A DNA stretch of 7,539 nt from Gammaproteobacteria bacterium (GCA_002726925.1 PBTJ01000121.1:2393-9931); one strand, 5' to 3'; counted from the first letter of the stretch, positions 1 through 7,225 are shown. A program made the numbers and translations. Notes: generated from the sequence alone by a model not told the origin.

Positions 1-1238
1 ATCTCACCTGAGTCCGGCCCAACCATATGAATGCCGAGCACCTGATCGGTACTCCGACGGACGATCATTTTCAGTAGCGTGCGCTCATCGCGGCCCGAAA
101 TCGTATGTTTCATGGGCTTGAACTGAGACTCGTAGATATCCAGATCACCGGCATAGTCGGTTAACGCCTCGGCTTCGGTAAGGCCAACCGTGCCGATATT
201 TGGCTGGCAAAACACCGCAGTAGCAATGTTCTGATAATCCATGCGCCGTTTAGGCTGATCGGTGAAGAGATTGGATGACAAACACATGGCTTCCTCGATA
301 GCCACCGGAGTGAGCTGAATACGGTCAGTGACATCGCCGATAGCATAAATATTGGGCACATTGGTTTGGTAATCCTCGTCGATCAACACCTCGCCCCTAT
401 CCCCCAAGGCCACCCCTGCTGCCTCTAAACCGATACCCTGGGTTTTGGGACTACGTCCAGTCGCGCAGAGAATCGTATCGGCGGTTAACGTAGCGCCATT
501 GGTTAAGTCCAAACGCATGGAGCCGTCATCAATTTTATGAATGTGCGTGGCCTGAGTTTCGAAAACGAGGTTCACCCCCTTCTTTTCAATTTCGTCTTTG
601 ACGAAGGCACGAATGGAATCATCGAAACCACGCAGGAACATTTCGCCCCGATACAGCAATGTCGTCTCAGCCCCAAGGCCTGCAAAGATGCCGGCGAATT
701 CCACCGCAATATAGCCGCCGCCAATGACCGTGACTTCGCGCGGAAACTCCGGCAGGTAAAAGGCCTCGTTCGAACTGATCGCATGCTCAATGCCCGGGAT
801 ATCCGGCATGACCGGCCAGCCGCCAGTGGCGATAAGAATGTAACGTGCTGTGACTGTTGCACTGCCTACTTGAACGGTATGGGCGTCCAGCAAGCAAGCA
901 TGCTCGTTGTATAAAGCGACGTCTGCATTATCAAGTAGATTTTTATAAATACCGTTTAAGCGGCTGATTTCTTGAGTTTTATTATCTCTGAGAGTTGGCC
1001 AATCGAAGCGGCTAGATGGCACCTCCCAACCGTAATTTTTGGCGTCTTGGAACTCCTCGTGAAAGTGCGAGCCATAGACAAAGAGCTTCTTCGGAACGCA
1101 GCCAACATTGACGCAGGTACCGCCCAAAAACATAGATTCCGCCACAGCGACTTTGGCGCCATAGCTGGCTGACATACGGCTGGCGCGAACGCCCCCCGAA
1201 CCTGCTCCTAAAACAAACAAGTCGTAATCAAATTCCAT
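1..1238 (-). CDS. gor: Glutathione-disulfide reductase, N-terminal 412 codons (3' end outside window)
   Basis: Cytosolic FAD flavoenzyme that reduces glutathione disulfide to glutathione with NADPH, maintaining thiol redox balance. My translation of the minus strand from 1238 is open through base 1 with no stop or frameshift. It begins MEFDYDLFVLGAGSGG, giving the FAD-binding GxGxxG at residues 11-16. The redox-active disulfide motif GGTCVNVGCVPKK follows, with Cys42 and Cys47. A second dinucleotide fold has VIGGGYIAVEFAG at 171-183, and Arg197 and Arg203 in LLYRGEMFLRGFD match the arginines that give E. coli Gor its NADPH preference. ATGRSP (259-264) and the FAD contact YAIGDV (298-303) are also present. 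Gor proteins run to about 450 residues, so roughly 40 are missing, including the catalytic HPT-AEE segment. The start is supported by the immediate fold beginning and by an AGGT eight bases upstream (plus-strand 1247-1250). Trypanothione or mycothione reductase is less likely given the arginine pair and host type. It is divergent from the SOS operon and probably separately regulated. Confidence -1.
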   Translation of the reverse strand, partial: MEFDYDLFVLGAGSGGVRASRMSASYGAKVAVAESMFLGGTCVNVGCVPKKLFVYGSHFHEEFQDAKNYGWEVPSSRFDWPTLRDNKTQEISRLNGIYKNLLDNADVALYNEHACLLDAHTVQVGSATVTARYILIATGGWPVMPDIPGIEHAISSNEAFYLPEFPREVTVIGGGYIAVEFAGIFAGLGAETTLLYRGEMFLRGFDDSIRAFVKDEIEKKGVNLVFETQATHIHKIDDGSMRLDLTNGATLTADTILCATGRSPKTQGIGLEAAGVALGDRGEVLIDEDYQTNVPNIYAIGDVTDRIQLTPVAIEEAMCLSSNLFTDQPKRRMDYQNIATAVFCQPNIGTVGLTEAEALTDYAGDLDIYESQFKPMKHTISGRDERTLLKMIVRRSTDQVLGIHMVGPDSGE

Positions 1239-1251
1239 GTGTTTATACCTG

Positions 1252-1277
1252 CAGACTTGTGGACTGACGTGAGTCTG
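1252..1277. repeat. Inverted repeat in the probable gor leader
   Basis: CAGACT (1252-1257) and AGTCTG (1272-1277) are perfect 6-base inverted arms separated by 14 bases. They lie 14-39 bases upstream of the gor start codon, so they could form a hairpin in its leader RNA or be an operator. Arms this short can arise by chance, and no known motif is recognised. Confidence 0.25.
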
Positions 1278-1358
1278 AACAAGGCTCAGGCAAATGACCA
1301 GCACACAAGGAAGATCTTGGCTGAATCGAGGTTTCGATAGCAGAAAACACGACCAGTC

Positions 1359-1371
1359 CAAGGTGACCTTG
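1359..1371. repeat. Inverted repeat upstream of the imuA promoter
   Basis: CAAGGTGACCTTG has perfect 6-base arms around a single central G. It ends 12 bases before the proposed imuA -35 element, a position suited to an activator or secondary operator. A looser repeat, ATCGA-GGTT-TCGAT, lies at 1325-1338. I do not recognise the binding protein; the reading as an operator is inference from symmetry and position only. Confidence 0.3.
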
Positions 1372-1383
1372 CACCGCTTTACC

Positions 1384-1411
1384 TTGTCCACCATATCAAT
1401 TACTGTATAAA
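1384..1411 (+). promoter_or_regulatory. Putative sigma-70 promoter of imuA-imuB-dnaE2
   Basis: A -35-like TTGTCC (1384-1389, four of six consensus bases) is followed after 16 bases by a -10-like TATAAA (1406-1411, five of six). The -10 lies inside the LexA box, so LexA would directly block polymerase, the expected geometry for an SOS promoter. Transcription should begin near 1417-1418, leaving a leader of only about 15-16 bases before the imuA start codon. The -10 is the firmer half of this call. Confidence 0.55.
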
Positions 1412-1420
1412 TAAACAGTA
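1401..1420. promoter_or_regulatory. LexA operator (SOS box)
   Basis: TACTGTATAAATAAACAGTA contains the invariant CTGT-N8-ACAG core (1403-1418) with perfectly symmetric outer arms TACTGT and ACAGTA and an all-A/T centre. It matches the E. coli consensus TACTGTATATATATACAGTA at 18 of 20 positions. It ends 12 bases before the imuA start and covers the proposed -10 element, so it is positioned to repress the whole cassette until DNA damage triggers LexA self-cleavage. LexA control of imuA-imuB-dnaE2 is well established in other proteobacteria. Confidence 0.93.
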
Positions 1421-1432
1421 TTACTCATTCCC

Positions 1433-2305
1433 ATGTCATCAAAGTCGAAAAATCGAGACTCATTCGATATCCCCAAACATCCCATGCTTTGGCGTGGCAA
1501 AGACCTGTTGCCACAGTTGTCGTCTAGCTTGGCCAATTGCGCCGCTTTATCCAGCGGTTACCAAGAACTAGACCACTACCTGCATCGCGGAGGCTGGCCG
1601 CAACAAGGATTAATGGAACTGCTGCTACCGCAGGCTGGTATTGGCGAACTGCGTTTGCTGCTGCCGGCACTGCAACAACTGACACAAAACACCTATGTCG
1701 CTTGGATCAATCCGCCCTTTATTCCTTACGCCACTGCGTTGAAGGCCGGCGGGGTTAATACCGACAATCTGCTGGTAGTGCGCACACGTACCCATGAAGA
1801 AACACTGTGGAGTATGGAGCGCTGCTGTCTGTCTAATGGCTGCGCTGGGGTTATGGCTTGGCCAGAAGAGCGCAAACTCAACATCAAGGAAACGCGGCGC
1901 ATACAGCTAGCAGCGCGCAGTGGTAAGACCCTAGCCATGCTATTTCGCCCCATTAACGCTATAGAACGCTCTAGCTTGGCAGAACTGCGACTGGCTTTGC
2001 GGCCGACGACCTGTGTCGATCATCTATCGCTGGACATCGTCAAACGCAAGGGCGGATGGCCGGTTCAGGGCATTGAACTGTCGTTAACACAGGCCTCGCA
2101 GACACCCTACGACATGATGCACCACCTGCATCAGCAACTGGCCGTATGGGAAAAAGAACAGCAACTACCTATGCCCGCAGAGCGCACTGACGAGGCCGCC
2201 CCAAAGGCAACTCTAGAGAAAGCCCTAGAAGACCCAGAGACCAACGCACAGAACGTACGACATACCAACGGTCATGGCGACACAGTTGGCACCCTACTGC
2301 ACTAA
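1433..2305 (+). CDS. imuA: ImuA, RecA-like accessory protein of the SOS mutasome
   Basis: First gene of the LexA-controlled mutagenesis cassette. ImuA is a distant RecA/SulA-like protein needed, with ImuB, for DnaE2-dependent damage-induced mutagenesis; it acts in the cytoplasm by protein contacts at the fork. Family hallmarks visible are HPMLWRG (16-22), GYQELDHYLHRGGWPQQGLMELL (42-64), GIGELRLLLPAL (69-80) and WINPPFIPYATAL (91-103). The position where RecA has its Walker A loop reads LPQAGIGELRL (65-75) with no Gly-Lys-Thr, so ATP binding through a standard P-loop is unlikely; this degeneracy is typical of the family. At 290 residues it is longer than many ImuA proteins, and the extra length is mainly a polar, charged tail from about residue 240. 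No Shine-Dalgarno sequence precedes the ATG, but the LexA box 12 bases upstream leaves little room for another start. The stop is 3 bases before imuB, so translation is probably coupled. Confidence 0.93.
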   Translation: MSSKSKNRDSFDIPKHPMLWRGKDLLPQLSSSLANCAALSSGYQELDHYLHRGGWPQQGLMELLLPQAGIGELRLLLPALQQLTQNTYVAWINPPFIPYATALKAGGVNTDNLLVVRTRTHEETLWSMERCCLSNGCAGVMAWPEERKLNIKETRRIQLAARSGKTLAMLFRPINAIERSSLAELRLALRPTTCVDHLSLDIVKRKGGWPVQGIELSLTQASQTPYDMMHHLHQQLAVWEKEQQLPMPAERTDEAAPKATLEKALEDPETNAQNVRHTNGHGDTVGTLLH

Positions 2306-2308
2306 GCC

Positions 2309-3916
2309 ATGCTGCATTCTTCTACCACACCAAGATCCATAAAGAGGAAGACGCCCTCGACCCAGCCGTCTAACCATAATTCAGACTCCAGCTTAGGTCA
2401 GGCCTCAAACGATAACTGGCTGGCGCTGTATTTTCCGGCGTTAGCCTTGGAAGTATTCCAATCACAAGGCCTGCAGCAAACCCAAGCGTTAACCCAAACA
2501 CCGACACAGACGCCAACACAGGTACAGGTGGTGATTGAAGAGCAAAGACGGGTTAGCCATATGAATGCGTCAGCTAACGCCGCAGGGATTTTGCCTGGCT
2601 GCACTCTGGCCACCGCCCATAGCATTAGTCCCGATCTCACCTATTTCCAGCGCGATGCTAACCGCGAGCAGGCTGGCCTAATGGATTTGGCACAGGCCCT
2701 GTATCGCTACAGCAGCATGGTCAGTTTGGAGCCGCCGGACTGTATCGTGCTAGAGATCAAGGGCAGCCTAAAGCTGTGGGGCGGTGCACAGATGATTAGC
2801 CGAGATGCCTTAGCGCTATGCGCTGATATGGGCTACCACGGCGTCGCACGACATGCCGACACGCCCCAGGCGGCCATCGCCCTAGCTCGCGCTCAAACTC
2901 ATCATCTGTTCAATGTGCCACTACATGTGCTGGAACTGCTCAATCAAGGTTTTAGTCAGCGCAATCTGGAACGACTGAGCAATATGGGCATTTATACGCT
3001 CGGTCAACTCACCCAATTGCCGCTAGCAGGTCTGGGCAAACGGTTTGGCCAGTGCCTGACTCGATACCTAGGTCGGCTGCAGGGCCAACTGCCAGATCCA
3101 CGACAAGGTATACGACCGACAGAGCAGTTTTGCCGCCAGCAGCATCTGCTCAAACCCATTCGCAACAAGGACGTGCTGCTACGCGGCCCCATGCCTTATT
3201 TGGCCAAACAACTAGAGCACTGGCTGATCGCGCATCAACAAGGCTGTATCGCCTTAAGCTGGCGCTTTGCGCCTTTCAAGGGCGAGGCCATCAAGCTGCC
3301 GATACGCTTTGGTAAGGGCAAACAGCGCCACCAAGACATGCTGAAACTCAGTGCGCTGAAGCTAGATAACATCGAACTGCCGCCAGAAGTCCTGACCGTG
3401 GGACTGGACATGACCTCGAGCCAGCCCTGGCTGGGTAACAATCAAGACTTGTTTGGCAGCACAGCAAGCGCCACCTTGGCGGTAAGCGAGTTGGTGGATG
3501 AGCTAAGAGCCCGTTTAGGCCAACGCGCCTGTTACAGCATACGAACCCAATCACAACACAGCCCAGAACATGCTTGGCAAGGGGTGACCAGCCTATCTGC
3601 TAAGTCGGCCAACGAGCCGCCATCGGACCCTGCAGCAACCGACCATCGCAGCGCTGGCCTACTAAGGGGAAAGCGTCCACTGTGGTTATTTCACCAACCC
3701 CAAGCCATCGTCAGAGACAATTTGCTACTGCTGCAAGGGCCAGAGCGTTTGGCTGACCCGATGACGGAAACTGGCGGCAATACAGCCGCGGCAGAACACC
3801 GGGACTACTACATCGCTCGACATACTCAAGGAACACTGTGCTGGGTCTACACCCATCAAGGGACCATGCCCACAGACACGCATGGTCGCTGGTTCCTGCA
3901 CGGTTACTTTGGGTAA
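2309..3916 (+). CDS. imuB: ImuB, catalytically inactive Y-family polymerase homologue, mutasome adaptor
   Basis: ImuB is the hub of the mutasome: it binds the beta sliding clamp, ImuA and DnaE2, bringing the error-prone polymerase to lesions without synthesising DNA itself. The Y-family fold is visible: first strand WLALYFPALALE (37-48), NASANAAGILPGCTLATAHS (86-105), SLEPPDCIVLEIKGSLKLWGG (139-159), and a helix-hairpin-helix near 221-247. The catalytic acids are not conserved: the first strand has no Asp, and the SxDE motif reads SLEP (139-142). A clamp-binding motif, QDLFG, is at 379-383. The C-terminal region has the family blocks RPLWLF (456-461), GPER (477-480), RDYY (498-501) and WFLHGYFG (528-535), but lacks the usual GWWDG after GPER. 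Unusual parts are a Ser/Thr/Asn-rich N-terminal extension of about 36 residues and a TQTP repeat at 62-73. No other ATG occurs before residue 85, so this start is retained although no Shine-Dalgarno is evident. Confidence 0.95.
   Translation: MLHSSTTPRSIKRKTPSTQPSNHNSDSSLGQASNDNWLALYFPALALEVFQSQGLQQTQALTQTPTQTPTQVQVVIEEQRRVSHMNASANAAGILPGCTLATAHSISPDLTYFQRDANREQAGLMDLAQALYRYSSMVSLEPPDCIVLEIKGSLKLWGGAQMISRDALALCADMGYHGVARHADTPQAAIALARAQTHHLFNVPLHVLELLNQGFSQRNLERLSNMGIYTLGQLTQLPLAGLGKRFGQCLTRYLGRLQGQLPDPRQGIRPTEQFCRQQHLLKPIRNKDVLLRGPMPYLAKQLEHWLIAHQQGCIALSWRFAPFKGEAIKLPIRFGKGKQRHQDMLKLSALKLDNIELPPEVLTVGLDMTSSQPWLGNNQDLFGSTASATLAVSELVDELRARLGQRACYSIRTQSQHSPEHAWQGVTSLSAKSANEPPSDPAATDHRSAGLLRGKRPLWLFHQPQAIVRDNLLLLQGPERLADPMTETGGNTAAAEHRDYYIARHTQGTLCWVYTHQGTMPTDTHGRWFLHGYFG
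2492..2527 (+). repeat. Short TQTP coding repeat inside imuB
   Basis: Three consecutive 12-base units encode TQTP, TQTP and TQVQ (ImuB residues 62-73). The units share amino acids but use different synonymous third bases (ACC CAA ACA CCG, then ACA CAG ACG CCA), so this is an older expansion rather than a fresh slippage tract. It lies in the variable loop between the first Y-family strand and the VVIEEQRR strand, where it probably forms a flexible, disordered segment. Confidence 0.6.
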
Positions 3917-3925
3917 ACGGCGGAC

Positions 3926-6900
3926 ATGAGCACAGACACCACATCGTTCGGCAAGACTCCTGAGGCCTTCCAGGATGCACCGGTACCCACGCGAATACGC
4001 GATCAGGTGCCACTGTACTTGGGACAGAGGGGAAATCACTTTACGCACAGATCCTATGCTGAACTGCACTGCGTGAGTAACTACAGTTTTCTTCGTGGCG
4101 CCTCACACCCTGAAGAATTGGTGCAACAAGCCTACGAACTAGGCTATGAAGCCATCGCCATTACAGATGAATGCAGCTATTCCGGCTTAGTCAAAGCCCA
4201 TAAAACCGCCAAGGCCTGTGGCATTAAGCTGATTTGTGGGGCTGAATTTGTGCTCGATGAAGCCCCTCTGCTCGCCGATACCGATGCATTAGGCAATCGG
4301 TGTCGGCTGATACTGCTGGCACCCAATCGGCAGGCATATGGGCAAATATCCAGCCTAATTAGTAAGTTACGGAAACGATCTGATAAAGGCACTTACTATC
4401 TAACGCGACATGATTTACAGGTCGGTCTAAGTAAGTGTTTGGGCATCTGGATCTGTGAAGGCCAAGGGGTGGAGCAACTATCAGCCGTTGGTGCCCACTT
4501 ACAAAGCCTGATACCGCGCCTGTGGATCGGCTTGGGACTGTTTCACGACGGTCAGGATCTACACAAAACCGCTTGCGCGCTTACCCTGTCCTCGGCGTTA
4601 AAACTGCCAATCGTGGCGGTCAATGATGTGCATACCCACTGCCCAGAGCGCCAAGGCCTGCAGAACGTTGTAAGCGCTATTCGCCTGAAAACCGATGTGC
4701 ACAGCCTTGGCTATCAGGGCTTTTGTAACGCCGAGCGCACATTGCGCCCGATCACTGCCCTGCAGCAGCTGTATCCCGATGAAATGCTCGCTCAAACCGT
4801 GGTGATTGCCGACCTGTGTCAGTTCAATATGGATGAACTGCGTTACGAGTACCCTGAAGATTTAGTGCCGCCTCATCTAACGCCTAGCGCCTATCTGCGT
4901 CAGCTCACCTACGATGGCGCGAACCAACGCTGGCCTGACGGCATACCCGACGACACCGTTACGCTCATCGAAAAAGAACTCGACCTCATTGCCCAGCTGC
5001 ACTACGAACATTATTTTCTCACCGTACAAGACATCGTGCAGTTTGCTCGTAGCCAACAAATTCTCTGCCAAGGCCGAGGTTCGGCCGCCAATTCTGCCGT
5101 CTGTTACTGCCTGTTCATCACCGAAGTTGATCCTGCGCGCATGCACTTGCTGTTTGAGCGCTTTATTTCCATGGAGCGCCGAGAGCCGCCTGATATCGAC
5201 GTAGATTTTGAACACGAGCGCCGAGAAGAAGTCATCCAATACATCTATAAACGCTATGGCCGTGATCGAGCTGCATTGGCCGCCACGCTGATTACTTACC
5301 GCCCTCGTAGTGCCATTCGCGATGTGGGCAAGGCTCTGGGACTAGATCAAGGCGTGCTGGACCTGCTGTCTAAATCTCTGGCTTGGTGGGATAAAAAAGA
5401 GGCACTGGATGAGCGCTTACGCAGTATTGGTTTGGACCCTAAAAGCCCGAAAGTTCGGCAATTCCTGCATTTCTTTGATGCCATCTTAGGGTGCCCGCGT
5501 CATCTCTCTCAGCATGTTGGTGGCTTTGTGATTTCTGCCGGCCCGCTGGCTCAACTGGTGCCCATTGAAAACGCCAGCATGCCCGAACGCACAGTCATTC
5601 AATGGGACAAAGAAGACCTAGAAACACTTGGATTACTCAAAATTGATGTGCTGGCACTGGGTATGCTGACGGCCATCCGTAAAGCATTGGCGCTGGTGAA
5701 TTTCGATAGGCCAGATGCCGAACCTTTGACCATCCAAAAGATTCCAGCGGAAGATCCAGAAACCTACGCCATGCTGCAGCGCGGCGACAGTGTGGGAGTT
5801 TTTCAGGTGGAATCCCGCGCTCAAATGGCCATGCTGCCGCGGCTGAAACCGCATAACTTTTATGACTTGGTGATCGAGGTCGCCATCGTTCGACCTGGCC
5901 CCATCCAAGGTGACATGGTGCACCCCTACCTGCGACGACGGCAGGGCTTAGAACCTGTCAGCTATGCCAGCCCCGACGTGCGTAAAGTACTAGAGCGCAC
6001 CCTGGGTATTCCTATTTTTCAGGAGCAAGTGATTGAACTAGCCATGGTGGCCGCAGGCTTCAGCGCTGGCGAAGCAGATCAGCTTAGGCGCGCCATGGCC
6101 GCATGGAAAAAACGCGGCGGTCTCGATCATTTCGAGGCCAAATTGGTTAACGGCATGCTCGAGCGTGGCCACGATGAAGAATTCGCCCAACGTATCTTCA
6201 ACCAAATGAAGGGCTTTGGTGACTACGGGTTCCCTGAGTCTCATGCTGCCAGTTTTGCCCTACTGGTATACATCTCGGCTTGGCTGAAATGTCATCAGCC
6301 TGGGGCCTTTTATTGTGGTTTGCTGAACTCGTTACCCATGGGGTTTTATTCGCCTTCTCAACTGATCCAAGACGCCCAGCGTCATCAAATCGAAGTCCGC
6401 CCCCTGGACATTGGCATCAGCCAATGGGATCACACGCTAGAGTCGCCAAGCTCAGTAGCAGCCCAGCCAGCACTGCGTTTAGGACTGCGCATGATCAAGG
6501 GCCTATCCTTGGAAGCCTCAGAACGCATCATGCAGGCCCAGCAGCAGGGTTTTCGCAATGCCCAAGAACTTGCACGCCTGGCGAGCTTGGATGATCAGCA
6601 GCTGGGTTTTCTGGCCCGTTCAGGGGCGCTATATAAACTGGCGGGACACCGGCACCAAGCCCATTGGGATGTCACTGGCATTGCAGCGCCACTGCCACTG
6701 GAGCGCTCACCAACCGGCGGCAAAAGCTGTCACTCTGCAATGATGGTCAAAGATCCAGCGCAGCAAGACACTGTCAGCCTGCATGCCCCTTCTGTGACGG
6801 AAGATATGTTTAACGATTATCGCTATACCGGCCTAACCCTAGGACCACACCCCATGACCTTATTACGCGAACACCCAGAGCTAAGAGGCTTTCGGCGCGC

Positions 6901-7225
6901 TGTTGATCTCGAGGAGTGTCGTACCGGGCAGATGATCCGCATTGTCGGCGTGGTTACCGGACGACAGCGGCCTGGTACTGCCAGCGGCGTCGTGTTCCTA
7001 ACGCTAGAAGACGAAACTGGCAACACCAACATGGTGATTTGGGCTTCTGTTATGGAACGTTTTCAAGCGGTACTACTGCAGGGCCAGCTACTGAAGTTCA
7101 AGGGCGTTGTAGAACGCGAAGGTCGCGTGATTCACGTGGTCGCCGGTCATGTCGAAAACGCTAGCCACCTTCTGGAAGACTCAGTGTCTGCCCAGCAGAC
7201 GTTCAAATCCCGCGACTTTCATTAG
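3926..7225 (+). CDS. dnaE2: DnaE2 (ImuC), error-prone C-family DNA polymerase III alpha-type subunit
   Basis: DNA-directed DNA polymerase that performs SOS-induced translesion synthesis with ImuA and ImuB. The PHP domain opens with YAELHCVSNYSFLRGAS (44-60) and ITDECS (79-84). The palm carries GRGSAANSAVCY (383-394), PDIDVDFE with catalytic Asp425 and Asp427 (first Asp is 423), and KIDVLALGML with Asp574, matching E. coli alpha D401, D403 and D555. QHVGGFVIS, a helix-hairpin-helix region near 850-910, LGPHPM, and an OB fold at about 1001-1065 follow. The protein ends in SRDFH, typical of DnaE2, and lacks the tau-binding tail of replicative DnaE. In the PHP site the His-Leu-His-x-His seen in metal-binding DnaE proteins reads Glu46-Leu-His48-Cys-Val50, as is usual in DnaE2, so proofreading by this domain is not expected. 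At 1099 residues it is slightly long, largely from a 43-residue N-terminal extension. The ATG lies 9 bases after imuB; GGCGGA is very close to it, so coupling to imuB translation is likely. Confidence 0.97.
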   Translation: MSTDTTSFGKTPEAFQDAPVPTRIRDQVPLYLGQRGNHFTHRSYAELHCVSNYSFLRGASHPEELVQQAYELGYEAIAITDECSYSGLVKAHKTAKACGIKLICGAEFVLDEAPLLADTDALGNRCRLILLAPNRQAYGQISSLISKLRKRSDKGTYYLTRHDLQVGLSKCLGIWICEGQGVEQLSAVGAHLQSLIPRLWIGLGLFHDGQDLHKTACALTLSSALKLPIVAVNDVHTHCPERQGLQNVVSAIRLKTDVHSLGYQGFCNAERTLRPITALQQLYPDEMLAQTVVIADLCQFNMDELRYEYPEDLVPPHLTPSAYLRQLTYDGANQRWPDGIPDDTVTLIEKELDLIAQLHYEHYFLTVQDIVQFARSQQILCQGRGSAANSAVCYCLFITEVDPARMHLLFERFISMERREPPDIDVDFEHERREEVIQYIYKRYGRDRAALAATLITYRPRSAIRDVGKALGLDQGVLDLLSKSLAWWDKKEALDERLRSIGLDPKSPKVRQFLHFFDAILGCPRHLSQHVGGFVISAGPLAQLVPIENASMPERTVIQWDKEDLETLGLLKIDVLALGMLTAIRKALALVNFDRPDAEPLTIQKIPAEDPETYAMLQRGDSVGVFQVESRAQMAMLPRLKPHNFYDLVIEVAIVRPGPIQGDMVHPYLRRRQGLEPVSYASPDVRKVLERTLGIPIFQEQVIELAMVAAGFSAGEADQLRRAMAAWKKRGGLDHFEAKLVNGMLERGHDEEFAQRIFNQMKGFGDYGFPESHAASFALLVYISAWLKCHQPGAFYCGLLNSLPMGFYSPSQLIQDAQRHQIEVRPLDIGISQWDHTLESPSSVAAQPALRLGLRMIKGLSLEASERIMQAQQQGFRNAQELARLASLDDQQLGFLARSGALYKLAGHRHQAHWDVTGIAAPLPLERSPTGGKSCHSAMMVKDPAQQDTVSLHAPSVTEDMFNDYRYTGLTLGPHPMTLLREHPELRGFRRAVDLEECRTGQMIRIVGVVTGRQRPGTASGVVFLTLEDETGNTNMVIWASVMERFQAVLLQGQLLKFKGVVEREGRVIHVVAGHVENASHLLEDSVSAQQTFKSRDFH

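Larger units (their letters stand above)
1239..1432. other. Divergent intergenic region between gor and imuA
   Basis: This 194-base spacer must carry the promoters of both divergent genes. The imuA side holds a clear LexA box and an overlapping sigma-70-like promoter. On the gor side I see a plausible ribosome-binding AGGT but no convincing -35/-10 pair; the best minus-strand candidate is TTGGAC, 16 bases, then TATCGA, which is weak. Three short inverted repeats lie in the spacer (1252-1277, 1325-1338 and 1359-1371). No small ORF with a credible start or family match was recognised. Confidence 0.8.

Noticed and set aside
537..914. Plus-strand 125-codon open frame
   Set aside because: It lies entirely antisense to gor, whose frame is unbroken with strong motifs, and its translation resembles no family.
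1922..1930. SGKT in ImuA (residues 163-166) as a Walker A motif
   Set aside because: No glycine stands at the required position five residues earlier, and it is far from the RecA P-loop location, so it is probably fortuitous.
4013..4027. Possible second LexA box, CTGT...ACAG
   Set aside because: The spacer is 7 bases rather than 8, it is G-rich, and it lies within the dnaE2 coding sequence with no promoter nearby.
3725..4069. Minus-strand 114-codon open frame across the imuB/dnaE2 junction
   Set aside because: Antisense to the conserved ImuB C-terminus and the start of DnaE2; its composition and lack of motifs mark it as a shadow frame.
4877..5239. Minus-strand 120-codon open frame
   Set aside because: Opposite the DnaE2 palm including its catalytic Asp codons; no recognisable domain.
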